A stretch of DNA of 64,000 bases from Nocardia ninae NBRC 108245 (GTDB lineage Bacteria > Actinomycetota > Actinomycetes > Mycobacteriales > Mycobacteriaceae): contig NZ_BJXA01000047.1 in the NCBI RefSeq assembly GCF_007990755.1, positions 1 to 64,000 of the forward strand, read 5' to 3'. The notes under the pieces were generated by a model. That model was not told the DNA's origin, did not search any database, and saw nothing but the letters and a program-made list of their open reading frames with translations. Of the stretch, positions 1 to 7,878 are shown piece by piece. Position 1 is the stretch's first letter. Each line of letters opens with the position of its first letter. The translations under genes and the position numbers were made by a program.

Positions 1-156
1 GCTGGTGGACGAGGCGGGCGGCTGGGTCGCCGCCGTGGTGCGGGTCAGCGTCGGCGTGCTCGATGCGGTCGAGTCGTTGCCACCGCAGGCGGCGAGCAGG
101 CCGGTCGCCGCGATCGCCACGACAACGCCGAATACCTTGCCACGGGTCCTCTGCAT
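1..156 (-). CDS. Lipoprotein, 5' end only (gene runs off the window's left edge)
   Basis: Reading leftward from an ATG at 154-156, 52 codons are open to the edge. The N-terminus is a classic lipoprotein signal: MQRTRGK, a hydrophobic stretch, then the lipobox LAAC with the modified cysteine at residue 24, followed by a Ser/Thr/Pro-rich linker of the kind that tethers mycolata lipoproteins at the membrane. The functional domain lies outside the window, so no role can be assigned. The gene is on the same strand as the mycolyltransferase cluster and about 100 bp downstream of its last member, so co-transcription is possible but not shown. Confidence 0.75.
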   Translation of the reverse strand, partial: MQRTRGKVFGVVVAIAATGLLAACGGNDSTASSTPTLTRTTAATQPPASSTS

Positions 157-257
157 GAATTCTGTCCTCGATCTGTTCGCAAACGGGGGAGGTCGCCACC
201 CAACATAGCGGCAAGACTTAAGAGATCGGAGCCGGACAACAAACAGACCGGTCAGAT

Positions 258-2153
258 TTAAAGCCCGTGAACCTCCGGTTTGCCATCGCGCAGCACGATG
301 AAACCGGTTTGGAAGTTCTGCTGCACACCGCCGGGGACGGGGAACTCGTCGCTGATCGGATAGCCGAGCTTGCCGTTCTCATACCCGAGCACCTGCCAGG
401 CCTCCATGAGCGGACCGTTCTTCACCGCCCACGCACCCGAGAGCGGGCTCCAGTAGATATTGCCGCCCTCGAAACGGCTGTACCGGCCGAGGTCCTTCAG
501 CGGCTGCTCCTCGGCGGCGGGGAAGCCGAGCCAGCTGTTCTCGTAACCCATTTGGGCATATTTGCCCAGGATCATGCCCTGCACCCGGTGCACACCGGTC
601 TTGGCGCTGTAGTAGAACGGGCCGTTCTCGAACGACTGCACGGCGCCGTCCCGGCTCGGGGTCGCCACCTCGGGTCCGATCGGGTAGCCCGCCGGGCCGC
701 TCTCGTAACCCTGCTTGCCCCATTCGTCGAGGATTGCGCCGCGCACGGCCTGGGCACCGGTCTGCGGGGTCCAGTAGAGCGAGCCGTGCTGGAAGGTCTG
801 CATGCGGCCCTTGCCGTCCGGCAGTCCGCGTTCGTCACCGGTCGGCAGGCCGAGCGGACCGGCGGCGCCCTGCGTGGCCTGATAACCGCCGCCGATCATG
901 CCGCCGACCGGGTGCGCGCCGCTGCCCGGCGTGAAGTAGACCCGGCCGGATCGGAAGTCTTGGGCCACACCGCCACCCGCCACCGGATACTCGGCGGACA
1001 GGCAGTCGCCCAGCCAGTTGTTCGCGGCGGCCACGGTGGCGATCTGGCCGCCGACCGTGCAGCCGGTCTGCCCGGGATCGACGCCGAGCGCGGCCGCGGC
1101 CTGCGTCCAGGACTGCCGCATCTCGAAGTCCCAGTAGGGCCACGAGTGCGTGCCGGACGGGCGGTAGTTCACCTGCGCCGGGATCGCCAGCTTGCCGAGC
1201 TTGGTGACGAAGTTCTGCGAGGTGAGCCGCGACAGGATCTCCAGCCCCATGCCCGCGTAGTTGGTACTGACGCCGGGAATGCCGGACGCCTGGTCGAACG
1301 GGCCGGAGGCGCCGCTGCCGCTGGACACGTACAGCGTGACGCCCTTGAGCTTCTCGGCCAGCGTGTACGGGTCGTGTGCGGCCCATTCCGGGCTGGTCGG
1401 CGGGCCCCACATGGCGCCGACGTCGTAGCCGCCCGCGTCGCGCATAGCGAACTGGATGGCCTGCGGCATGCCGATCGTGGTGGTGGTGAGGAAGCCAGAG
1501 TACGACGCGGCGTACTTGGCGAAACCGGGGTTGCGCGCGGCCAGGAACATGGCCGCCGTGCCGCCCATCGAAAGCCCCTCCATGCCACGGACATCGGTCG
1601 CGCGCCAATCGGCTTCCAGCAGCGGCGGCAGCTCCTTGGTCAGGAAGGTTTCCCACTTGTAGTTCTTGCCGTTGTCCGGCTGGATCCAGTCGGAGTAGAA
1701 GCTGGACTGGCCGCCGATCGGCAGCACCACGGTGACGTTCTTGTCGGCGAAGAAATCGACGGCGCCCGCGTCCTTGGTCCAGCCGCTCTCCTCGTCGGTG
1801 GCGCGCAGGCCGTCGAGCAGGTAGAGCACCGGGAAGCGCACGTCGGGGCGGGTGTTCCAGTCCTTGGCGAGCAGCAACTGCACCTGGATCGGGGTGGCCA
1901 TGGACGGCGAGTTGATCCACAGGGCGACCCGGCGGTCGGTCAGCCAGATCACCTTCTGCACGGTCGCAGGCACGCCTGCCTCCGCGGCCGCCGGGCCGGG
2001 TGCCGGGGCGGGAGCGGGTTGCGCGGCGGCCGGTGCGACGCCCGCGGCCAACGGGATGACCATGGCGGTGGCGAGCAGCACTAACCGCCCGCGAGCCGGA
2101 CGCGCGCCACGACGCTCGCGTCTCCCCCATCTGCCGCGCCGAATCCCTGCCAC
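258..2153 (-). CDS. Secreted mycolyltransferase (antigen 85 family) with C-terminal LGFP repeats
   Basis: The protein has 631 aa. An N-terminal basic/hydrophobic signal (residues about 18-45) precedes an Ala/Pro linker and an esterase/antigen 85 domain (about 65-350). Ser195 in GLSMGG is the nucleophile; Glu305 and His336 (GTHSWPYW) complete the expected triad. Residues about 375-631 form several LGFP repeats, a module thought to anchor proteins to the mycolic/arabinogalactan wall, as in the corynebacterial PS1-type mycolyltransferases. The predicted role is transfer of mycolic acid to trehalose or arabinogalactan outside the membrane. The start is GTG, with a GGGAG about 14 bases upstream; a start further in is possible. 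It is the last and the only LGFP-bearing member of a five-gene tandem family on this strand. A hairpin at 2368-2405 separates it from its upstream neighbour. Confidence 0.88.
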   Translation of the reverse strand: MAGIRRGRWGRRERRGARPARGRLVLLATAMVIPLAAGVAPAAAQPAPAPAPGPAAAEAGVPATVQKVIWLTDRRVALWINSPSMATPIQVQLLLAKDWNTRPDVRFPVLYLLDGLRATDEESGWTKDAGAVDFFADKNVTVVLPIGGQSSFYSDWIQPDNGKNYKWETFLTKELPPLLEADWRATDVRGMEGLSMGGTAAMFLAARNPGFAKYAASYSGFLTTTTIGMPQAIQFAMRDAGGYDVGAMWGPPTSPEWAAHDPYTLAEKLKGVTLYVSSGSGASGPFDQASGIPGVSTNYAGMGLEILSRLTSQNFVTKLGKLAIPAQVNYRPSGTHSWPYWDFEMRQSWTQAAAALGVDPGQTGCTVGGQIATVAAANNWLGDCLSAEYPVAGGGVAQDFRSGRVYFTPGSGAHPVGGMIGGGYQATQGAAGPLGLPTGDERGLPDGKGRMQTFQHGSLYWTPQTGAQAVRGAILDEWGKQGYESGPAGYPIGPEVATPSRDGAVQSFENGPFYYSAKTGVHRVQGMILGKYAQMGYENSWLGFPAAEEQPLKDLGRYSRFEGGNIYWSPLSGAWAVKNGPLMEAWQVLGYENGKLGYPISDEFPVPGGVQQNFQTGFIVLRDGKPEVHGL

Positions 2154-2367
2154 AAGAGCTTTCTACTCCCGTACGCGCCGTCTTCCGGGGAGGACACGCA
2201 CTATAAGAAAACCACCGTGTTCGTTTTGCGGGCTCGCACAACGCATCCGGCGCCGCCTCTTCCGTGCGAGAAGGTGCGGCGCCGAAGCGGTCTTACCGGG
2301 ACAAATGATGTGTGAGCACAGAGATACCGCAGCGAACGGCCCGGCAAACCATCTGTGCCGAAACGCA

Positions 2368-2405
2368 ACTCGGGCCGTACCCCCTTGAGGGGGTACGGCC
2401 CGAGT
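2368..2405 (-). terminator. Perfect 17-bp hairpin, terminator-like
   Basis: An uninterrupted 17-bp inverted repeat (2368-2384 with 2389-2405) flanks the 4-base loop TTGA. It lies 15 bp past the stop of the mycolyltransferase gene at 2420-3454 and upstream of the LGFP mycolyltransferase. There is no clear T-run, as is common in high-GC actinomycetes. Confidence 0.7.
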
Positions 2406-2419
2406 GGTTGATCAGGCGA

Positions 2420-3454
2420 TCACCAGGCGCCGGTGGCGTCCAGGATCTGGTTGCGCGAGTTGAAGAGCTGACCCTCCCAGTACTTCCAGGAGTGGGTGCC
2501 CTGGGCCGGGAAGTCGAACCGGGCCGGGATACCCAGCGAGGCCAGGCGAGCCTGGAACGCGCGGGTGTTGACCAGCGAGAGGGCCTCGAGCGCCATCGCG
2601 TTGCTGGTGTTGAACACACCGACCGCCGAGTTCGGCGCGTCGAACTGACCCGGCAGGCCGCTGGCCGCCGAGATGTACATCGGCAGGCCCTTGAGCTGCG
2701 GTGCGAACACGAAGGGGTCCATCCGCAGCCACGCCGGGCTCCACGGCGCCGCCATCGAGTCGACGTTGAAGCGGCCCGCGTCCAGCATCGCGACGCGGAT
2801 CGCCTCGCGCATGCCCGGCGCGGAGATGTTCAGGTAGCCCGAGTACGAGGCGGCGAACTTGAACTGGTCCCGGTGGTAGGCGGCGAGCGCGAGCGCGCCA
2901 CTGCCACCCATGGAGAGACCGGCCACCGCGTTGTTGGTGCGGGAGACGCCGTAGCCCTCGAGGAAGGCCGGGAGCTCCTTGGTCAGGAAGGTCTCCCACT
3001 TGTAGGTGGTCTTCTGGCCGTTGGTGTTGCTCGGCGCGTACCAGTCCGTGTAGAAGCTGGACTGACCGCCGACCGGCATCACCAGGGTGATGTTGTCGTT
3101 CGCGAACTGCTGCAGCGCGTTCGTCTCGAACGACCACGCGTTGCGGTCGTCCCGCGCGCGGAGTCCGTCGAGCAGGTAGAGCGCCGCGTTGCCGCCGCGT
3201 GCTGCCCACTGCACCTGAACCTTGATCGGGCCCATGCTGGACGGGACCATCAGATCTTCGAATCCGCCTGCGGGAGCACGCAAGACCGGTGCGTGCACCG
3301 GTGCCGCGGTGGCGATCGGGGCCGCCACGCCCGCGGCGATCGGTAGCGCCAATGCAGCGGCACCGACAGCCAGAATTCGATTACGCCAACCACGAGGTGC
3401 GCCTCGCCGTCCCGACTCACTTCTCATCGGCGCGGCCGCCCTGCCGAAACGCAT
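2420..3454 (-). CDS. Secreted mycolyltransferase, antigen 85 family (single domain)
   Basis: This 344-aa protein carries a basic N-terminus and signal peptide (hydrophobic core about 27-50, ending near ATAAP). The mature part opens with FEDLMVPSSMGPIKVQVQ, matching the start of mature antigen 85. Ser181 (GLSMGG), Glu290 and His321 (GTHSWKYW) form the triad. The GGQSSFY motif (129-135) near the oxyanion hole is retained. It probably transfers mycolates between trehalose monomycolate and arabinogalactan or trehalose. I chose the ATG at 3452-3454 because AGGA lies just upstream, the signal peptide follows directly, and sequence further upstream reads as arginine-rich noise. An upstream in-frame start at 3583 is therefore rejected. 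A strong hairpin follows the stop. Confidence 0.9.
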   Translation of the reverse strand: MRFGRAAAPMRSESGRRGAPRGWRNRILAVGAAALALPIAAGVAAPIATAAPVHAPVLRAPAGGFEDLMVPSSMGPIKVQVQWAARGGNAALYLLDGLRARDDRNAWSFETNALQQFANDNITLVMPVGGQSSFYTDWYAPSNTNGQKTTYKWETFLTKELPAFLEGYGVSRTNNAVAGLSMGGSGALALAAYHRDQFKFAASYSGYLNISAPGMREAIRVAMLDAGRFNVDSMAAPWSPAWLRMDPFVFAPQLKGLPMYISAASGLPGQFDAPNSAVGVFNTSNAMALEALSLVNTRAFQARLASLGIPARFDFPAQGTHSWKYWEGQLFNSRNQILDATGAW

Positions 3455-3847
3455 GAATCCTGCTCTCTTTCTGCTTTTCTGCCTGTTGTGGTGCCGTCGG
3501 CGACCCCGAGAGGGGCGCAACCGCACCAGTGCTGCCAACGAGACGCACGCCGCAGCACACCGGACCCCGACATTCCGGCGCATGCGACTGCGAAACTACG
3601 ATCTGGTCACACTTGCGCTCGCTGGACGATATTCGACACCGGTGGCCTTAGCAAGGCCGAGGCAACCAGGTGGCCGAAATCCGCCCGTACGCAATCTGTG
3701 ATGGTGCGGTGACCCTATCGCGTTCGGCCGGTGATTGTCGTGCCGGAGCACCAAATTTTCACCTGATGGCCGGAAGTGTCAGCGCGGGCGTGGGCGCCGA
3801 ACCCGGCGTGGACAGCGGAGAGTGCCTGGGAATGCGGCGAATTGAGT
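3455..3847. other. 393-bp intergenic region between two mycolyltransferase genes
   Basis: This holds the 5' region of the gene at 2420-3454 (SD-like AGCAGGA next to its ATG) and the 3' end of the gene at 3848-4858. I see no convincing gene and no strong hairpin, only a weak 5-bp stem (CGCCG/CGGCG, 3795-3808). The length suggests a dedicated promoter region, but I could not assign -35/-10 boxes. Confidence 0.5.
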
Positions 3848-4858
3848 TCACCCCAAATTCGCGCTGAGATCTGGCAGCATCTGGAAAACCTGGTCCTGCC
3901 AGTAGTTCCAGCTGTGCACACCCACCGGGGTGTACACGAACACGGCATTGCTCGGACCGAGACTGTTCATCCGCGCTTCGAACGCACGGGTGTTGGCCAG
4001 CGCGATCGTCTCCAACGCCATCGCATTGCCGAGGTGGTAGACGTCGATCGGGGCGTTGATCACATCGCGTGGTCCGTTCACGCCGTTGCCGGTGGCGATC
4101 CACAGGCGAGTTCCGTTGTCGCGCAACAGTGGCGCGAACATGAACGGATCGTTGCGCAACCAGCGCGGATCCCATGGCGGACCCCACATGGCGTCGATGT
4201 TGTAGCCGCCCGCGTCGAGCATGGCCAGCCGCAGGCCTTCCTTCATGGCCGGCGCGGAGATGTTCAGGTAGCCCGAATATGAACCGGCATAACGGAACTG
4301 GTCGGCATGGTATGCGGCCAGCGCGAGCGCGGCGCTGCCACCCATGGACAGGCCGAACACGCCGTTGCCACGCGGGTTGAACCCGAGACGGTCGTGCAGC
4401 GCCCAGCGCAGATTGTCGGTGAGAAAGGTCTCCCACGCATAGGCCTGCTGTTGGCCGTTGGTATTACTCGGCGCAATCCAATCCGAATAGAAGCTGGACT
4501 GGCCGCCGACCGGCATCACCACATTGATGTTCCACTGCGGCAGCACGCGGGAGATGCCGGTGTCGATCTCCCAGCCGCTCAGGTCGTTGCGAGCGCGCAG
4601 TCCGTCCAGCGCGTAGACCACACGGTCGGTGTTGCCGTCCGCGGCGGGGAAGATCCTGGACTTGATCGGGCCCATGCTGGAGTCGACCCAGAAGTCGAAG
4701 CCGCCGGGGTCGAACGCGGCCTGCGCGGGAGTGCCGAGGCCGCCGCCGAATGGCAGGGTAATGGCAATGGCGAGACCGGCGACCGAGCGCCGGAACCAGC
4801 GGCGACCGATCGATTCGCGCCCACTGGCAACCGTTCCGCGTACTTCATCCGACCGCAT
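3848..4858 (-). CDS. Secreted mycolyltransferase, antigen 85 family
   Basis: The protein has 336 aa. The signal peptide core lies at about 26-48 (ending TPAQAAF), and the mature domain starts at FDFWVDSSMGPIK. The predicted catalytic triad is Ser171 (GLSMGG), Glu283 (ALET) and His315 (GVHSWNYW). GGQSSFYSDW (118-127) is intact, as in antigen 85. The chosen ATG (4856-4858) has AAAGGTGA about 7 bases upstream. The in-frame start 63 bp upstream lacks this and adds a charged tail before the signal peptide. Relative to its two upstream paralogues it lacks the Gly/Ser-rich insertion after the SDW motif, and it resembles the gene at 2420-3454 there. It probably acts in the periplasm or outer envelope on trehalose mycolates. 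Confidence 0.9.
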   Translation of the reverse strand: MRSDEVRGTVASGRESIGRRWFRRSVAGLAIAITLPFGGGLGTPAQAAFDPGGFDFWVDSSMGPIKSRIFPAADGNTDRVVYALDGLRARNDLSGWEIDTGISRVLPQWNINVVMPVGGQSSFYSDWIAPSNTNGQQQAYAWETFLTDNLRWALHDRLGFNPRGNGVFGLSMGGSAALALAAYHADQFRYAGSYSGYLNISAPAMKEGLRLAMLDAGGYNIDAMWGPPWDPRWLRNDPFMFAPLLRDNGTRLWIATGNGVNGPRDVINAPIDVYHLGNAMALETIALANTRAFEARMNSLGPSNAVFVYTPVGVHSWNYWQDQVFQMLPDLSANLG

Positions 4859-5195
4859 CGACTTCACCTTTCGCCCGTGCGGTCGTCGTTGGCCGCAACC
4901 GTGGTGCATGGAGATCGACACTCGGCGTCGATGGCTTCCAACGGCGAAGTCCTCGGGCCTATAGCTCTTCTATAGGCAGTTATTCGGGTTTTCCCGTCCG
5001 GGAAACGCATGGCGATGCCGGATCGTGACGGAAACCAGCGATTTGCCGTTATCAGCGAGCAGCCCGCATGTCCTGACAATGACAAGATCGAAATTCGGCC
5101 GCCAGCGATCAACCAGCCAATGAATGCGTTCCGGTAGAAAGCAGCAGACCGCCCGGCGCTGGACAGCGCCGGGCGGTCTGGTTACGACGAATTCG
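4859..5195. other. 337-bp intergenic region: promoter of one mycolyltransferase gene, terminator of the next
   Basis: The part next to 4858 is the 5' leader of the gene at 3848-4858, with its AAAGGTGA ribosome-binding site. The part next to 5196 holds the hairpin at 5145-5180. Nothing coding is supported in between. Confidence 0.5.
5145..5180 (-). terminator. 16-bp GC-rich hairpin, terminator-like
   Basis: Positions 5145-5160 pair perfectly with 5165-5180 around a 4-base loop (GGAC). It starts 15 bp beyond the stop of the mycolyltransferase gene at 5196-6257, so it probably ends that transcript. Confidence 0.7.
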
Positions 5196-6257
5196 TCAGC
5201 CGATATTGGCGGACATGTCCGGAATCATCCGGTAGGCCTCGTCGGTCCAGTTGTTCCACGCGTGAATACCGAAGGCGGGATAGGAGTAGACGGTGTTGCC
5301 GCCGCCCAGCGTCGCCATCCGCACCTGGAACGCACGGGTATTCGCCAAGGCGAGTGCCTCCAGCCCCATGCCGTTCAGGGTGTTGAAGCTCGGTCCGTCG
5401 GTCGCCGTCGGTAAACCGCTCGCCGCGGCGATCCACAGGCGGGTGCCGTTGCGCACCAGGTTGGGCGCGAAGACGAACGGATCCATCCGCAGCCACTGCG
5501 GGCCCCACGGCGGCGCCATCGAGTCGACGTTGTACCCGCCGGCGTCCAGCATCGCGATCCGGATGGCCTCCCGCATGCCCGGCGCGGAGATGTTCAGGTA
5601 GCCGGAGTACGAACCGGCGAAGCTGAACTGGTCCGGGTGGTAGGCGGCCAGGGTGAGCGCCGCGCTGCCGCCCATGGACAGGCCGAACACACCGTTGCGG
5701 GTGTCGCTGAAGCCGAGCCGGTCGCGCAGCGCGTTGCGCAGGTCGCGGGTCAGGAAGGTCTCCCACTGGTACCGGTAGCTCTTGCCCGGCCCCGCGGCCA
5801 GGATGTTGAGCGCGCCGGAGCCGGAGGACGAGCCGGAGCCCGCCGGGATGCCGAGCAGCTCGCTCGGCGCGTTCCAGTCGGCGTAGAAGCTGGACATGCC
5901 GCCGACCGGCATGACGACGTTGATGTTCCAGTCCGCCAGCACCTGGGGAACGTTGGTCTCGATTTCCCAGCCGTTGAGGTTCTCCGGCGCCCGCATGCCG
6001 TCGAGCACGTAGGCGACGCGGTTGGTGTTGCCGTCCCTGGCGCGCAGCACGCGCGACTTGATCGGGCCCATGCCGGAGTCGACCCAGAAGTCGAACGCGG
6101 CGGGGTCGAAGCCCGCCGATGCGGTGGCTCCGCTGCCTGCTGCCGCGATACCGAAGGGCAGCAGAAGTGCCACGGCGATCCCCAGAGCGGATCGCTTGAC
6201 CCACGAACCAGTGGCTCCCGAGGTACCGGGTCTACCTTTCCAGCGGGCAATTCGCAT
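5196..6257 (-). CDS. Secreted mycolyltransferase, antigen 85 family, with Gly/Ser insertion
   Basis: This 353-aa protein has its signal peptide core at about 25-48 (ATASAGF) and a mature start at FDFWVDSGMGPIK. The triad residues are Ser194 (GLSMGG), Glu300 (GLEA) and His332 (GIHAWNNW). Two things differ from the family norm. The usual GGQSSFY reads GGMSSFY (119-125), and a Gly/Ser-rich insertion of about 20 residues (about 138-158) sits after the ADW motif. The histidine motif is HAW rather than HSW. The start ATG (6255-6257) has AAAGG 9 bases upstream, and the 135 bp of open frame before it read as noise. These changes sit near the expected substrate groove, so acyl-donor or acceptor preference may differ. 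That last point is inference. Confidence 0.9.
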   Translation of the reverse strand: MRIARWKGRPGTSGATGSWVKRSALGIAVALLLPFGIAAAGSGATASAGFDPAAFDFWVDSGMGPIKSRVLRARDGNTNRVAYVLDGMRAPENLNGWEIETNVPQVLADWNINVVMPVGGMSSFYADWNAPSELLGIPAGSGSSSGSGALNILAAGPGKSYRYQWETFLTRDLRNALRDRLGFSDTRNGVFGLSMGGSAALTLAAYHPDQFSFAGSYSGYLNISAPGMREAIRIAMLDAGGYNVDSMAPPWGPQWLRMDPFVFAPNLVRNGTRLWIAAASGLPTATDGPSFNTLNGMGLEALALANTRAFQVRMATLGGGNTVYSYPAFGIHAWNNWTDEAYRMIPDMSANIG

Positions 6258-6558
6258 CAAACTCGACCTTTCGTTCGGGCGGCCGGGGGGCAAACAGCTG
6301 GCGATCTTTACCGGCCCCCTCTTCGGACACCGAGTGCCGCTGTCCACCGAAACGGGACGAATCGACCTCTGTGCATGTTCTTCGTGTATCAATCGGCAGC
6401 GGAAGCTTATATGTTGCTGGAAAGTGACTCATGCCACAACTCACCGTCCACTACCTCTCCACATTCGTTACCGAACAGCACTTGGACGACTGGCACACGA
6501 AAAGACCGCCCGGTGCACTCGGCACCGGGCGGTCCTGTCGAACAGACTTACCCGAGAA
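6258..6558. other. 301-bp intergenic region: leader of one mycolyltransferase gene, terminator of the next
   Basis: It contains the ribosome-binding site (CGAAAGG) of the gene at 5196-6257 and, at the other end, the hairpin at 6504-6534. No gene is supported. Confidence 0.5.
6504..6534 (-). terminator. 13-bp hairpin, terminator-like
   Basis: Positions 6504-6516 pair perfectly with 6522-6534 around a 5-base loop. It lies 24 bp past the stop of the mycolyltransferase gene at 6559-7620. Its stem shares the core GACCGCCCGG with the hairpin at 5145-5180, which suggests the terminators were duplicated with the genes. Confidence 0.7.
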
Positions 6559-7620
6559 TCACCCGATATTGGCGGACATATCCGGGATCATCCGATAGAC
6601 CTCATCGGCCCAGTAGGTCCAGTTGTGCACACCGACGGCCGGGAAGTCGTAGGTGGCGTTGCTGGCGCCCAGCGTCATCATCCGAACCTGGAACGCGCGG
6701 GTGTTGGCCAGGGCCAGCGCCTCGAGCCCCATCGCATTGACGGTGTTGAAGCTCAGCCCGTCGGCAGCGCTCGGCAGGCCGCTGCCCGCCGAGATCCACA
6801 GCCGGGTGTTGTTGGCCTTGAGCCGCGGCGCGAAGACGAACGGATCCATCCGCAGCCACTGCGGGCCCCACGGCGGCGCCATCGCGTCGATATTGAAGCC
6901 GCCCGCGTCCAGCATGGCCACCCGCAGCGCCTCGCGCATACCCGGCGCCGAGATGTTCAGGTAGCCGGAGTACGAACCGGCGTAACGGAACTGGTCCGGG
7001 TGGTAGGCGGCGAGGGTGAGCGCGGCGCTGCCGCCCATGGACAGTCCGAACACGGCGTTGCCGGTCGGGCTGAAGCCGAGGCGGTCACGCAGCGCGTAGC
7101 GCAGGTGCTTGGTGAGGAAGGTCTCCCACTTGTAGGTGTTCGACTTGCCCATGCCGGCCGAACCCGACAGCAGGCCCGAGCCGGAGTTGGCCGAACCGGT
7201 GGACGAGGATCCGGCGCTGCCGAGACCGAAGAAATCGCTCGGCCCGTTCCAGTCGGCGTAGAAGCTCGACGGTCCGCCCACCGGCATCACGACGTTCATG
7301 TTCCATTTGGTCAGCTCGCGGACGACCTCGGTGTCGACTTCCCAGCCGCTCAGATCCGGCCGGGCGCGCATGCCGTCCAGCGCGTAGACCACGCGACTGG
7401 TGTTGCCGTCGGCGGCCCGGAACACCCGATTCTTGATCGGGCCCATCTCCGAGTCGACCCAGAAATCGAAGCCATCCGGGTTGAACGCCGCGGACGCCGG
7501 ACCGGCCGGGCCTGCCACCGACACCCCGAGCGGTAGCAGAATCGCCATCGACAGCAGCGCCGAACGCTTCAGCCACGATCCGGCTCTTCGAGTATTCAGA
7601 CGCCCGAACACGCCTCGCAT
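6559..7620 (-). CDS. Secreted mycolyltransferase, antigen 85 family, with Gly/Ser insertion
   Basis: The protein has 353 aa. A signal peptide (hydrophobic core about 20-45, GPASAAF) leads into FDFWVDSEMGPIK. The triad is Ser194 (GLSMGG), Glu300 and His332 (GVHNWTYW). As in its neighbour at 5196-6257, a Gly/Ser-rich insertion (about 134-158) follows ADW, and the conserved GGQSSFY is changed, here to GGPSSFY (115-121). The two genes are clearly each other's closest paralogues. The start ATG at 7618-7620 has GAGAGG about 8 bases upstream. It is the first mycolyltransferase gene in transcription order, downstream of aftB. The predicted role is mycolate transfer in the outer envelope. Confidence 0.9.
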   Translation of the reverse strand: MRGVFGRLNTRRAGSWLKRSALLSMAILLPLGVSVAGPAGPASAAFNPDGFDFWVDSEMGPIKNRVFRAADGNTSRVVYALDGMRARPDLSGWEVDTEVVRELTKWNMNVVMPVGGPSSFYADWNGPSDFFGLGSAGSSSTGSANSGSGLLSGSAGMGKSNTYKWETFLTKHLRYALRDRLGFSPTGNAVFGLSMGGSAALTLAAYHPDQFRYAGSYSGYLNISAPGMREALRVAMLDAGGFNIDAMAPPWGPQWLRMDPFVFAPRLKANNTRLWISAGSGLPSAADGLSFNTVNAMGLEALALANTRAFQVRMMTLGASNATYDFPAVGVHNWTYWADEVYRMIPDMSANIG

Positions 7621-7827
7621 CAGTTTCGACCTCTCGTTCGTGCAACAGCATCGGCCGTTGTCTAACGATGACCCGCCGATGCCAACACCTAGTTGACGCC
7701 ATGACGGGCGTACTTTCGCAGCCTAGCGTGTCATCGTGACTCTGGCGTTATCGAACCGAGACAGAGGGGTGTACACCAGATTTGTGGACTCGACCAATGC
7801 GACGCGCCGGACCCTGTGAAAGCACCA

Positions 7828-7863
7828 ACCCACCGGAACCCGGAAAGTCCAGGCCCGGTGGGT
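7828..7863 (-). terminator. Inverted repeat downstream of aftB, terminator-like
   Basis: ACCCACCGG (7828-7836) pairs with CCGGTGGGT (7855-7863) across an 18-base loop, 16 bp beyond the stop of aftB. It probably closes the galactan/arabinan operon before the mycolyltransferase genes. The loop is long, so confidence is moderate. Confidence 0.5.
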
Positions 7864-7878
7864 CGGTCGCGCACGTTG

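Noticed and set aside
267-2084. A 605-codon open frame on the plus strand opposite the LGFP mycolyltransferase
   Set aside because: It reads as Arg/Ala/Gly/Val-rich noise with no domain and lies antisense to a gene with complete catalytic motifs; typical high-GC shadow.
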